Program-made: the position numbers and the translations under genes
The notes under the pieces: generated by a model
Database searches by the model: none
What the model was told of the DNA's origin: nothing
The model's input: only the letters and a program-made list of their open reading frames with translations
From: Kocuria turfanensis
GTDB taxonomy: Bacteria; Actinomycetota; Actinomycetes; Actinomycetales; Micrococcaceae
Direction: 5' to 3'
NCBI RefSeq assembly: GCF_001580365.1
Contig: NZ_CP014481.1
Span: 1-34,055 of the forward strand
DNA length: 34,055 bases
Shown here: piece after piece, positions 26,203 to 33,842 of the stretch
How the letters are laid out: every line of letters begins with the position of its first letter
How positions within the stretch are numbered: the first letter of the stretch is position 1

Positions 26203-26670
26203 ATGGATCACCAGCTCTCGGTGCTTGTCCAGGTCGACCTCGACGGCCGCTATGTGTGTCTGCTCGTCACCGGATGCCTGACCGAGGCCAGCCAGCAGGC
26301 CCTGTCCCCCGTGGTGGCACGGGCCCGGACGTTGCTCCCGCCGGTGATCGTCAGCGTCGATCTCACCTCCGCCGCCCATGTGGAGGCCCCCGCGGTGGAT
26401 TTGCTGCGCTGGGCGCTTGACCACGACGAGTGCCCGCACGAGGTCACCAGCCCGGTGCAGATTCTCACCCCTGCCGAGCTGCCCGATCACCGTCCCGCCC
26501 CCGCCTGGTCCCCGTCCTCGGCAGCCCCGTGGCCGGCTGTGAGCCTGAGCGCGGTGCCCGAGATGGCTTCATCGGTGCGCCTACTCTCGACGTCCCCGGG
26601 GGAACCAGCCAAACCCGTGGTCGCAGGCCACCCTCGGCGGCGCGGTCGTACACACCGGGCACGTCAGTGA
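26203..26670 (+). CDS. STAS-domain protein, copy 2, lacking the phosphoacceptor
   Basis: 155 residues. The first 90 align with copy 1 at 24623: LSVLVQVDLDGRYVCLLVTG, then CLTEASQQALSPVVARARTL. At the site of the regulatory Ser/Thr this copy reads EAPAVDLL, so it cannot be phosphorylated there. Family logic suggests either a permanently active antagonist or a non-functional paralog. A Pro/Ser-rich tail extends the C-terminus. ATG 26203 is chosen by alignment; an in-frame ATG at 26188 is possible. Upstream, 26068-26098 holds GGTTCAAAGG and GGGAAA, weakly reminiscent of a sigma-B-type promoter. Confidence 0.7.
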   Translation: MDHQLSVLVQVDLDGRYVCLLVTGCLTEASQQALSPVVARARTLLPPVIVSVDLTSAAHVEAPAVDLLRWALDHDECPHEVTSPVQILTPAELPDHRPAPAWSPSSAAPWPAVSLSAVPEMASSVRLLSTSPGEPAKPVVAGHPRRRGRTHRARQ

Positions 26671-26700
26671 CCACCGCCGTGACCGTAGGGAGGAAACCCC

Positions 26701-27003
26701 GTGGCCACCGATTACGACGCTCCCCGCACAGCCCCTGAGGACGAGCCGGTCCGCGAATCGCTGGAGGAGATCCGCGCCCAACGCAACGCAACCGCCCAAA
26801 CTCCGATCCTCGAAGACGACGACGACACTGCCGAGAGCATCGACCTGCCCGACGCGGACCTCATCGAGGAAAATCTGACCATCCAGGTCATTCCCGAGCG
26901 AGAGAACGAATTCGTCTGCGCCTCCTGCTTCCTGGTTCACCACCGCAGCCAGCTCGCTCGTGAGGGCCCAGGCGCCAAGTACTGCACCGATTGCGACACC
27001 TGA
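26701..27003 (+). CDS. DUF4193 family zinc-ribbon protein
   Basis: A 100-residue actinobacterium-specific protein. It begins MATDYDAPR, has an acidic middle (LEDDDDTAESIDLPDADL), and ends with a zinc ribbon: CASC, then HHRSQLAREG, then CTDC. Chromosomal members are conserved in Actinobacteria and of unknown function. The GTG start follows GGGAGG. It may be a second copy brought in with the island. The next gene is convergent after 92 bp, with no clear terminator between them. Confidence 0.92.
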   Translation: MATDYDAPRTAPEDEPVRESLEEIRAQRNATAQTPILEDDDDTAESIDLPDADLIEENLTIQVIPERENEFVCASCFLVHHRSQLAREGPGAKYCTDCDT

Positions 27004-27095
27004 CGCGCAGGCGGCGGTCCCACGAACACGGATGACGAGTTCGCCCACCCGGCGGTGAACCAAACGACGCCGCGGATCACTCCGGCTTGCGACGC

Positions 27096-29621
27096 TCAGG
27101 GCTGCGCTGTGCTGGATGCCGAGGGAAGCACGGTTCGCAGCACTGCGGTTGGGCTCTCTTCGGCGGCGAGCAGCAGTCCGGCGTAGTGAGCGTTGCTGGC
27201 GGCGACGGTACTGCGCCAGCGCACGGCGGTGGCCAGGTGCATGCCAATGAGGTCGGCGAGCACGGGTGGTGGCAGCTGTTGGGACAGGGTGGTCAGCGCC
27301 CCGGTCCGGGCCGGAGCCACCAGGACACCGGCGGCGGCCAGCCGTCGCACCAGAGCGGCCGCCGACAAGGGTGTCCCTGGTTGGGCGCCCGGGTACAGCC
27401 AGTGGTGGTCGCGGGCGGGGGCCAGCATCCGGCGTGCGGTGCGGTCCGCCGCGGCCCCTGTAGCCAACTCGGCCAGGGGGACGGGCAACAGCAGCGGCTC
27501 CGGTCCCACCGTGACCTCAACCGTCCCGCCGGTGGACTGGATATCGCACAGGCGGATCCGGGTGATCTGGGCCGGGCGGATGCCGAAAACCAGCACCAGG
27601 GCGGCAGCCAGCTTCGTCCCCGGCCCGATGGCCTCGCGCTCCAGGACGTCATCCAGGACCTGGCGTCGGTGGTCATCGCTGAGTCCTCCGGCCAGCAGGT
27701 ACGTCCTGGGCGGGCGGGTGATCTCCAGGGGCTGGCTGCGGCCGTTGATGTGGGCCCAGGTGAGGAAGCCGCCCACGAGGTATCTTTCGGCGCCGGTAGT
27801 GGCCCAGTGGTCCAGGTCGGCCTGATCCAGGGTCGCCAGAGTCTTGCCCCGGTGCCGGGCCCAGGCGAGCAGTTCAATCACGATCCGCAGCTCGCGCCGG
27901 CGGCTGGTGACCAGCGGACCGGACAGGGGTTCCGTACGGCTCCTGAGATCGCGCAGGTGCTTCCAGGTGGCGAACTGGAGGAACGCCTGCCGCTCACCCG
28001 GGTCCTCGATCAGTTGGGCGGCGGTGGGGATCCACGCCTGGAACCGGGCCAGCGGCAGATTGCGAGCGGGCAGCAGGCCGTGCTCGACCAGCAGCGCCCG
28101 CACCGCCCGGGTCGTGTACTCGGGCCCCAGCTCGTCGAGGGCCTCGTGATCGAGCAGCTCCGGGGTGGCCAACACCGTGCGTAGCAGTTCCACGGCGCGG
28201 TGGCGGTGGAAGGCATTGCGGATGGTGCCGGGGTTCCCGGTCTGGAGGTCGGTGAGCATCGTGCGGGCGGACCCGTTGCTGGCGAGCAGTTCGGGGGGGA
28301 ACAAGGTGGCGAGCTGGTCATCGGCGGTGCACCGGTCGCACAGCCCGGTGCGTTTCAGCTTGGCGTGGCGGCCGCAGCGGGTGCAGTCGCGGAAGCTGAC
28401 CGGGTGGCGCGGGTAGCAGTATTCGCACAGGGGCGCCCCCTTCACCCGTCCCACGACGCGCCGGTGTCGGTGGCAGACGCTGCAGGGCTCGAGGATGTGG
28501 TGGCAGCTGTGGCAGATCGGGGCCCCGTGCTCATCCCGGGTGGCGACGACCCGCTCCTGGCCGCACCGGGAGCATGTCTCCCTCCGCTTGCGGCACTTCT
28601 CGCACATCGCGTCCGGGGTGCCGGGGAACCGGCACGGTCTGGTCTGCCCGCACCGGGTGCAAGTGTCCATCTGGGCGTTGAGCCGGCACGGGGCGCAGAC
28701 GGGTCCGGCGGGGCCGCGGTAGACGATGTGCTGGTGGGTGCCGCACTGGGTGCAGGTGTCTGAGGCATCCGGGAGGGCCTTCGCGCACCCCTGGCACAGC
28801 CGGGCCTCGTCGGTCATCCGTCGGGCGATCGGGGCCGTACGCCCACATCCGTCGCACGGTTGGGATCGCAGTGCGGTGTAGCACCGGGAGCAGCAGCGCA
28901 GACCTTCATAGACGTTGGTCAGCGGCCGGTGCTGCCCGCAGTGCCCGCAGCACGCCGGCGGCAACTCGGGTGCCTGGTGGGTCAGCTGATCGTAGAGGAC
29001 ACCGAAGAGGGCCGACCCCCGGGCAGGGGCTGCGAACCAGTCCGCTCCGTAGTCGGCGACCTCCAGGGCCAAGCGCAACCGGCGCCCGGGGACGGCGGGA
29101 AGCTGGGCGAAGATCCCCGCCAGGACCGCAGGATCCAGGGAGGGGATCAGGCCGTGGGCGGCCGCGACGAAGATCGCCGGTGCTTGCCCGTACATGCCCC
29201 GCCAGCAGGTCCCGCAGTAGTCGACGTCCCCAACGCAGGAGGCGAGCTGACGCTCTCGTCGACAGCAATGACAGATGATGGCCCTGGTGCCGGCCCGCTT
29301 CTTGCACGTGGAGCAGACCCGGTGCCCGTCGAGGCGTTCGGGCAACATCCGCTCGAGACCACAGCCGGCGCAGCGCGGCAGACGCACCGAGGTGGCACCG
29401 GCCTCGAGCAGGGCGGCGATGACGCGCTGCAGCAGGGTCGGCATCGCATTGGTCCCCGAGGTCAACAGCCCCGGGTCCGCCTGAAGCTGACCCAGCAGCC
29501 GGGTCCCGGAGGGGGGCCGCACGACGATGACGGCCAGGATCTCCCGGAGGCGGTCGGCGGGTACACCGGCCTCCACCATGCTGATCACCTCGGTGAGAGA
29601 CCGCCCCGGGTGCTCAACCAT
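27096..29621 (-). CDS. 841-residue protein with nine zinc-ribbon-like motifs and a recombinase-like C-terminus
   Basis: An N-terminal helical region (1-80) precedes nine pairs of CxxC motifs: 84-106, 117-139, 224-247, 256-279, 290-312, 321-343, 350-373, 380-402 and 413-431. Each pair is spaced like a small zinc ribbon (for example CTRCG, then CEKC). A long helical region (440-660) leads to a C-terminus reminiscent of tyrosine recombinases: LVFGIRPAQITRIRL (Arg682), ARTGALTTL (Arg772), IGMHLATAVRW (His795) and NAHYAGLLL (Tyr813). Catalysis is uncertain because the HxxR motif is incomplete. ATG 29621 overlaps the preceding gene by eight bases. With the two genes upstream it forms one operon. 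The architecture recalls the accessory recombinases of Tn554-type elements, but with an array of metal-binding modules. Confidence 0.85.
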   Translation of the reverse strand: MVEHPGRSLTEVISMVEAGVPADRLREILAVIVVRPPSGTRLLGQLQADPGLLTSGTNAMPTLLQRVIAALLEAGATSVRLPRCAGCGLERMLPERLDGHRVCSTCKKRAGTRAIICHCCRRERQLASCVGDVDYCGTCWRGMYGQAPAIFVAAAHGLIPSLDPAVLAGIFAQLPAVPGRRLRLALEVADYGADWFAAPARGSALFGVLYDQLTHQAPELPPACCGHCGQHRPLTNVYEGLRCCSRCYTALRSQPCDGCGRTAPIARRMTDEARLCQGCAKALPDASDTCTQCGTHQHIVYRGPAGPVCAPCRLNAQMDTCTRCGQTRPCRFPGTPDAMCEKCRKRRETCSRCGQERVVATRDEHGAPICHSCHHILEPCSVCHRHRRVVGRVKGAPLCEYCYPRHPVSFRDCTRCGRHAKLKRTGLCDRCTADDQLATLFPPELLASNGSARTMLTDLQTGNPGTIRNAFHRHRAVELLRTVLATPELLDHEALDELGPEYTTRAVRALLVEHGLLPARNLPLARFQAWIPTAAQLIEDPGERQAFLQFATWKHLRDLRSRTEPLSGPLVTSRRRELRIVIELLAWARHRGKTLATLDQADLDHWATTGAERYLVGGFLTWAHINGRSQPLEITRPPRTYLLAGGLSDDHRRQVLDDVLEREAIGPGTKLAAALVLVFGIRPAQITRIRLCDIQSTGGTVEVTVGPEPLLLPVPLAELATGAAADRTARRMLAPARDHHWLYPGAQPGTPLSAAALVRRLAAAGVLVAPARTGALTTLSQQLPPPVLADLIGMHLATAVRWRSTVAASNAHYAGLLLAAEESPTAVLRTVLPSASSTAQP

Positions 29622-29970
29622 CGCTGGGAGGCACGATCTGGGCCCGCTTGGGCCGGGCCCCGGAGGCGCGCAACGCATCAGCCGAGCCCTCGGGCGACCC
29701 CGCCTCGGTGCCGGTGCGGGTGCGAGTGGTGGCCGCGCCGAGATCGACGCGGGTGATGAGATCATCGGCGGTGCAGCCGAAGATGTCCATCAGGGCCACC
29801 AGCACGTGCAGACTCAGCCGTTCCGGTTTCTCCGCCGCCAGCCGGTAGACCTGGCTGGCCGACAGATGGATACCCCTCGCTTCCAGTTCCGGGATGAGCT
29901 TGGTGGTACTGAACATCCCCGCAGCCGCCATCACCTGCCGCAGCTTCCACTCATAGCCGATGACCTTCAC
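29614..29970 (-). CDS. Small Cro/CI-type HTH protein between two recombinase genes
   Basis: 118 residues. Residues 5-70 form an XRE-like helix-turn-helix domain: WKLRQVMAAAGMFSTTKLIP, LSASQVYRLAAEKPERLSLH, then LVALMDIFGCTADDLI, close to the YozG-like branch. The C-terminal 45 residues are polar and basic and probably flexible. The ATG overlaps the TGA of the tyrosine recombinase (ATGA), and its own stop overlaps the start of the large protein. It is probably a repressor of the operon or an excision factor (directionality factor) for the recombinase. Confidence 0.88.
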   Translation of the reverse strand: MKVIGYEWKLRQVMAAAGMFSTTKLIPELEARGIHLSASQVYRLAAEKPERLSLHVLVALMDIFGCTADDLITRVDLGAATTRTRTGTEAGSPEGSADALRASGARPKRAQIVPPSDG

Positions 29971-31097
29971 TGTCTCTGCCCTCCCGGGGTCGTGGGCAGC
30001 ACGGCCCGGATCGCGTCGTGGAGCATCTTGTTCTTGAAGTCCCCGCTCACGGCCGTGTAAAGCGCGGTGGTGGACTGGTAGACGTGACCGGCCTGTTCCT
30101 GGACGAAGCGGGGGTCCACCCCGTCCTCGATCAGATGGGTCACGTAGCTGTGGCGCAGACAGTGCGGGGACAGGTCCGGATCCAGGCCGAGCTCATCGCG
30201 GTAGAACCCGAACCGGTCCGCGACGTCACGGGCCTGCAGCCGGGTCCCGCGCTCGGTCAACCACAGCGCATTAGAGGCCGCACTGGAAGCGCTCTTCACG
30301 ACCAGGGGACGGACGTGGGTGATGTAGTCGACCACGGCCTCCACCGCCCAGTCGAAGAGGGAGACGACCGAGCGGCGTTTGGGCGCACCACCCCGGGAGG
30401 CCTTCCCGAAGCGGACCTGCAGCACCCCGTAGTCACCGAACTGGGCAGCGTGCGGGTTACGGTAGAAATCGGTGACATCCAGATGCGCGGCCTCATTGGC
30501 GCGCAAGCCCCAGGCGTAGACCACCTTCAGCAGCGTCGCGTCGCGATAGGCGATCACCGCGCCCTTGCGCCCGGCATCCAGCCGGGCCGCCACCTCGGCA
30601 TCGGCTCGATCGAACAACTTCTGCAGCTCATCCCGGCTCAACGGCCGACGCCCCGGGCGCCCCTCGTAGCCCTGCAGGTGCTGGGCGGTGTTCTCCTCGT
30701 GACAGATCTGGCTCGGGGGCTCACCGAAGCGCCCTTCGCACTGGGCGACCCACCCGTAGTGCTCCGAGCACAGATAGGCGCAGAAAGAACGCACCGCGTA
30801 CTGGTAGGAGCGGATGGTGGTGGGGGCCAGCGCCCGGGTGCTGACCCGGTCGGTCATCCACTCATCGAACAACTGCGGACTCCACCGCCACGGCCACTCG
30901 TTGGTGCTGGCCTGGAACCGCCGCACCGTGGACACCACCGCGGCCACGGACCGCCGCTGAAGTCCACGCCCGCCGATCATCTGCGCCGACCACCCCTGGA
31001 CCATGGCCTCGAAGACGGCTTCTTCCTCCTGCAGAAAGGTCACACCAGGGGCCAGCACCAAGGAGGCCGCCCCCTGCGGCACTTCGGCCTTCACCAT
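29967..31097 (-). CDS. Tyrosine recombinase/integrase
   Basis: 376 residues. The N-terminal SAM-like core-binding domain (about 25-120) includes LAPTTIRSYQYAVRSFCAYL. The catalytic domain (about 150-365) shows all expected residues: Arg199 (GLRANEAAHL), Lys232 (FGKAS), His312 and Arg315 (HCLRHSYVTHL), His338 (AGHVY) and Tyr347 (TALYTAVS). It cuts and rejoins DNA through a 3'-phosphotyrosine link. ATG 31097 is preferred; an in-frame ATG at 31127 overlaps the upstream repeat. As first gene of the three-gene operon it is the likely catalytic subunit of an element-specific integration system. Confidence 0.92.
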   Translation of the reverse strand: MVKAEVPQGAASLVLAPGVTFLQEEEAVFEAMVQGWSAQMIGGRGLQRRSVAAVVSTVRRFQASTNEWPWRWSPQLFDEWMTDRVSTRALAPTTIRSYQYAVRSFCAYLCSEHYGWVAQCEGRFGEPPSQICHEENTAQHLQGYEGRPGRRPLSRDELQKLFDRADAEVAARLDAGRKGAVIAYRDATLLKVVYAWGLRANEAAHLDVTDFYRNPHAAQFGDYGVLQVRFGKASRGGAPKRRSVVSLFDWAVEAVVDYITHVRPLVVKSASSAASNALWLTERGTRLQARDVADRFGFYRDELGLDPDLSPHCLRHSYVTHLIEDGVDPRFVQEQAGHVYQSTTALYTAVSGDFKNKMLHDAIRAVLPTTPGGQRQ

Positions 31098-31126
31098 CAG
31101 AACCCCATCACCAAATGGGCGAATCA

Positions 31127-31246
31127 TGCATCTAATGCAGAGACTATCCGAGAGCCTTCTGCATGACGAGGGGTTCACCGGATCGGATAGACACCCTGAT
31201 GTCAAACGTCGGCACTGTCACCAGGCGAAATCGTGCATCTGATGCA
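31127..31246. repeat. Two near-palindromic repeats upstream of the recombinase operon
   Basis: TGCATCTAATGCA at 31127-31139 and TGCATCTGATGCA at 31234-31246. Both are preceded by CGAA and an ATC. The arms TGCAT/ATGCA are separated by three bases, a layout typical of recombinase core sites or dimeric repressor operators. They bracket the operon leader, which also contains TTGACA (minus strand, 31205-31200). Confidence 0.75.
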
Positions 31247-31253
31247 ACTTCGT

Positions 31254-31679
31254 TCATCTGACGTGGCGGATGCCGTAGACCACCACACCCCAGACCACCA
31301 GTTCCGACAGGGACGGAACCTCGACGTCGGGGTAGGCCGGGTTCTCCGGGTGCAGTACCACCCGGTCGGGGTAGACGTGGAGGGTTTTGATGGTGAAGTC
31401 CCCGTCCAGCACCGCGATCACCACATTGCCGTCCCGCGGGGTCAGTGACCGGTCCACGAGGACCTCGTCGCCGGAGTAGATCCCGATGCCTTCCATGGAG
31501 TCCCCGGTGACGCGGAAGAGATAGGTGGAGGTCACATCGCGGATCAGAACCTCGTTGAGGTCGATCCTCCCGTCGTCGAAGCTGTCCTGGGCGGGGGAGG
31601 GGAACCCGGCCGGGACCCGGACCAGGACCGCGTTCACCAGCACCGGGTCGTCAATGGTCAGCGGTACTGGTGGTCTCAT
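31254..31679 (-). CDS. umuD: UmuD-like self-cleaving SOS mutagenesis protein
   Basis: 141 residues of the LexA/S24 peptidase family. The self-cleavage region VPAGFPSPAQDS (expected between Ala24 and Gly25) has the FPSPA motif conserved in UmuD. The catalytic pair is Ser61 (TGDSMEGIGI) and Lys98 (DFTIKTL). RecA-assisted cleavage would yield UmuD', the activating subunit for UmuC. The ATG at 31679 is chosen because an earlier in-frame GTG lies inside the SOS box. TATTGT (31690-31685) ends six bases before this ATG and there is no SD, which fits a leaderless mRNA. umuC is 16 kb away. Confidence 0.92.
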   Translation of the reverse strand: MRPPVPLTIDDPVLVNAVLVRVPAGFPSPAQDSFDDGRIDLNEVLIRDVTSTYLFRVTGDSMEGIGIYSGDEVLVDRSLTPRDGNVVIAVLDGDFTIKTLHVYPDRVVLHPENPAYPDVEVPSLSELVVWGVVVYGIRHVR

Positions 31680-31691
31680 GCAACCACAATA

Positions 31692-31703
31692 GAACACACG
31701 TTC
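31692..31703 (-). promoter_or_regulatory. SOS (LexA) box of umuD
   Basis: GAACACACGTTC is an exact match to the GAAC-N4-GTTC SOS box of Gram-positive bacteria. It lies directly upstream of the probable -10 (TATTGT), so LexA would block RNA polymerase until DNA damage. Confidence 0.85.
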
Positions 31704-31726
31704 GATATTTGAATTCTCAAACTCGC

Positions 31727-31740
31727 TATATACGTATATA
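31727..31740. other. AT-rich perfect palindrome
   Basis: TATATACGTATATA is a perfect 14-bp palindrome in an otherwise GC-rich window. It lies between umuD and the hydrolase terminator. It could be an operator or a DNA-bending site, such as one for Lsr2. Confidence 0.5.
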
Positions 31741-31795
31741 TCTACGGTTGTCCCGTGCTGATGCTCCGGATTCTGGCCGGTGGACCGGACATGCC

Positions 31796-31831
31796 AAGGA
31801 CCCGTCCTCGGTGGGAGCGGGACGGGTCCTT
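31796..31831 (-). terminator. Terminator of the hydrolase operon
   Basis: AAGGACCCGTCC (31796-31807) pairs perfectly with GGACGGGTCCTT (31820-31831) across a 12-base loop. It lies 84 bp beyond the hydrolase stop on the minus strand. No long U-tract follows. Confidence 0.65.
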
Positions 31832-31914
31832 GGGTTGGTTTACCCCTGGTGGATGTTGGGGTTCCGGCAGGTGAAGGGTGGCTTCGTCTGTCGGTGGCCG
31901 CGGTAGGGCCAGGC

Positions 31915-32781
31915 TCAGGAGCTGACGGAGGCCCCCTTCTTGGTCTTGATCGCTTCCAGGGCCTGCTTGAGGTAGCCGGCGAACACGGGGTAGTTCTCGC
32001 TCATCGGGAAGTGGCCGATCTCCTTCATCTCGATGAAGTCCGCATTGCGGATCTGTGAGGCCGTGCGCGCCCCGTCCTCGGGGGTGGTGAGGTAGTCGTA
32101 CTCGCCAGTGAGCATCACCACCGCGCACTGATCGGTGTCAATGTCTCCGAGCTTGCCGCGCAGATCGTGGTCCACGGAGTAGAAGTGCAAATCCCCCTTG
32201 AAGGCCTCCGAGCCCTGGGTGTAGTAGAACCAGGTCTTCCACCGATCGGCATCCGGGGACTGCGGGGCCATCAGATCCCACGTTCCACTGGCGCAGACCT
32301 GGGCGGCGTTGGCGTGCGGGTGCTGCCACCAGTCCAGGTAGAAGCCCGGGGAGTAGTCCGCCCCCTCCACCGGGATGACCGCGGCGAAGCGGTCCGGGCG
32401 CCGGTAGGCCAGCTGCAGGGCGATGTTACCGCCGAAGGAGGAACCCATGAAGATCGGGTTCTCCAACTCCAGGGCATCGCACAGCGCGAGAATGAAGTTG
32501 GCGTAGTGATCGGCGGTGAGCTTGTACTCCTCGGTCCACCATGCCGTGTTCTCCGGCGGGTCGGACTTGCCGTGCCGGGGCAGGTCATAGGCGATGACCC
32601 GGTAGTTGGCGGTGATCTCCTCGTCCTCGAGCAGATCCCGCCACTGGTGGTTGTGGCAGCCGGCGGTGTGCTGACAGATCAGCGGCTGACCGGTGCCGTT
32701 CTCGAGGTAGAAGACCTTGTACTCCAAGCCGTCGACCTCGACGGTGACGTAGTGGCCGGTGACAGGTGAGATGCGAGCCAT
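31915..32781 (-). CDS. Alpha/beta hydrolase
   Basis: 288 residues of the alpha/beta-hydrolase fold. The nucleophile elbow GSSFGG places Ser115. Asp229 (LTGEYDYL) and His257 (EIGHFPMSENYP) complete the triad. The oxyanion-hole region is CQHTAG (near 36-41), with HTAGCHNHQW in place of the common HG motif. The cap domain (about 140-205) is Trp-rich. Substrate unknown: members of this group include epoxide hydrolases, C-C bond hydrolases and esterases. SD AAGGAG is seven bases before the ATG. It lies 33 bp after the SCP2-like gene on the same strand and probably in the same transcript. Confidence 0.9.
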   Translation of the reverse strand: MARISPVTGHYVTVEVDGLEYKVFYLENGTGQPLICQHTAGCHNHQWRDLLEDEEITANYRVIAYDLPRHGKSDPPENTAWWTEEYKLTADHYANFILALCDALELENPIFMGSSFGGNIALQLAYRRPDRFAAVIPVEGADYSPGFYLDWWQHPHANAAQVCASGTWDLMAPQSPDADRWKTWFYYTQGSEAFKGDLHFYSVDHDLRGKLGDIDTDQCAVVMLTGEYDYLTTPEDGARTASQIRNADFIEMKEIGHFPMSENYPVFAGYLKQALEAIKTKKGASVSS

Positions 32782-32814
32782 GAGAGTTCTCCTTTTCCAG
32801 GCGGTGCAGAGGAG

Positions 32815-33222
32815 TCAGACGGGGACGCCGACGGTGCGCAGCAGTTCGATCTGACGGGTGATACAGCGCAGGTTCTGCATCAGCACCAGCACATCCCCTT
32901 CCAGGCGCATGTCGCGCTGGAAGGACGCCGACCAGATGCCGTGGAACATCGGCGCCGGCATCTCCACCCCGAACTCCCGCCAGGTGGCGGCACTGGCACG
33001 GATGGCGAACTGGTACGGGGCACCCAAGGGGCCAGGATCGATGCTGATCTCAGCGACACGCCCGGCGTTCATCCGCACCACGACGGTGTGGTCGTCCATG
33101 TCCAGCAGATAGGAACAGGTGAAGTACTTCCCGTGCGCCTGGATCTCCGGATCCTGGTCATTGGCAGTGCGAAAGGCCTCGGCCCATTGCTGGGTGGAGG
33201 TGGTCTCGGTGGTGGCAGTCAT
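32815..33222 (-). CDS. SCP2-like lipid-binding domain protein
   Basis: 135 residues with the sterol-carrier-protein-2 pattern. A beta-rich half (FTCSYLLDMDDHTVVVRMNA, then ISIDPGP) precedes a helical half with FAIRASAATWREF. The typical signature DMRLEGDVLVLMQNL follows, before a closing helix. Stand-alone bacterial SCP2 proteins bind hydrophobic ligands, so it may deliver or sequester a lipophilic substrate of the hydrolase. The ATG at 33222 is used; an earlier in-frame ATG at 33270 would lie in the shared promoter region. GGAAGG is about ten bases upstream. Confidence 0.65.
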   Translation of the reverse strand: MTATTETTSTQQWAEAFRTANDQDPEIQAHGKYFTCSYLLDMDDHTVVVRMNAGRVAEISIDPGPLGAPYQFAIRASAATWREFGVEMPAPMFHGIWSASFQRDMRLEGDVLVLMQNLRCITRQIELLRTVGVPV

Positions 33223-33270
33223 GTCATGGTCCTTCCCGGTGGTCTCGGGCTTTCCGTGGCGATTGGCCAC

Positions 33271-33342
33271 TCCTATTGGATCGTGGTCTGAGTCACAGGG
33301 CTATGACCGGTGTGCTATGCCGCAATAGGACACGACTATTGG
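33271..33342. promoter_or_regulatory. Divergent control region between the SCP2-hydrolase operon and lysR
   Basis: TCCTATTG (33271-33278) recurs inverted as CAATAGGA (33323-33330). A further half-site, CTATTGG, is at 33336-33342. Repeated half-sites in a divergent lysR promoter are the usual LysR binding pattern. Confidence 0.6.
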
Positions 33343-33374
33343 CTCGGTGCCGGGGTGGTCTATACCGTGAGGAC

Positions 33375-33842
33375 ATGCAGCCACCCTTCGAGCTGCGTGT
33401 CCTGCGGTACTTCGTCGCTGTCGCCGAAGAGCTGCACTTCGGGCGCGCCGCTGCTCGGCTTCACATCGCCCAACCGTCCTTGAGCGTGCAGATCCGCAAC
33501 CTCGAGCACTCCATGGGCGCCCCGTTGCTGTTCCGTTCCAGTCGCGGAGCCAGTCTCACCCCGGCCGGGGAGGTCCTCCTGGACCATGCCCGGGCTCTCT
33601 TGGCCGCAGCCAATGTCGCAGCTGAAGCCACCCGTGCCGCCGCGCAAGGGATGGGACAGAAGCTCGTGGTGGGCTTCCAGGCCAACGCCGCAGCCGAGCT
33701 GACCCCAAAAGTGCTGGCCGCCTTCCGGCAGGAGCATCCTGAGATCCAGGTGCAGATGCGGTCTTACCCCTTCGCCGACCCCACCGCCGGCCTAGCTGTT
33801 GTGGGGCATGAGGTTCTTGCCGCGGGTGTGCCGGTGAGATGA
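33375..33842 (+). pseudogene. LysR-type regulator truncated by an IS481-type element
   Basis: The N-terminal DNA-binding domain is complete: LRVLRYFVAVAEELHFGRAA, ARLHIAQPSLSVQIRNLEHS, then LLFRSSRGASLTPAGEVLLD. The linker helix and the first strand of the effector domain (KLVVGFQANAAAELTPKVL) follow. After DPTAG the frame meets CTAG (33792-33795) and enters the IS end, which adds AVVGHEVLAAGVPVR and a stop. About half of the usual 300 residues remain, so the effector-binding domain is lost. The product might still bind DNA but could not sense its inducer. Confidence 0.9.
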
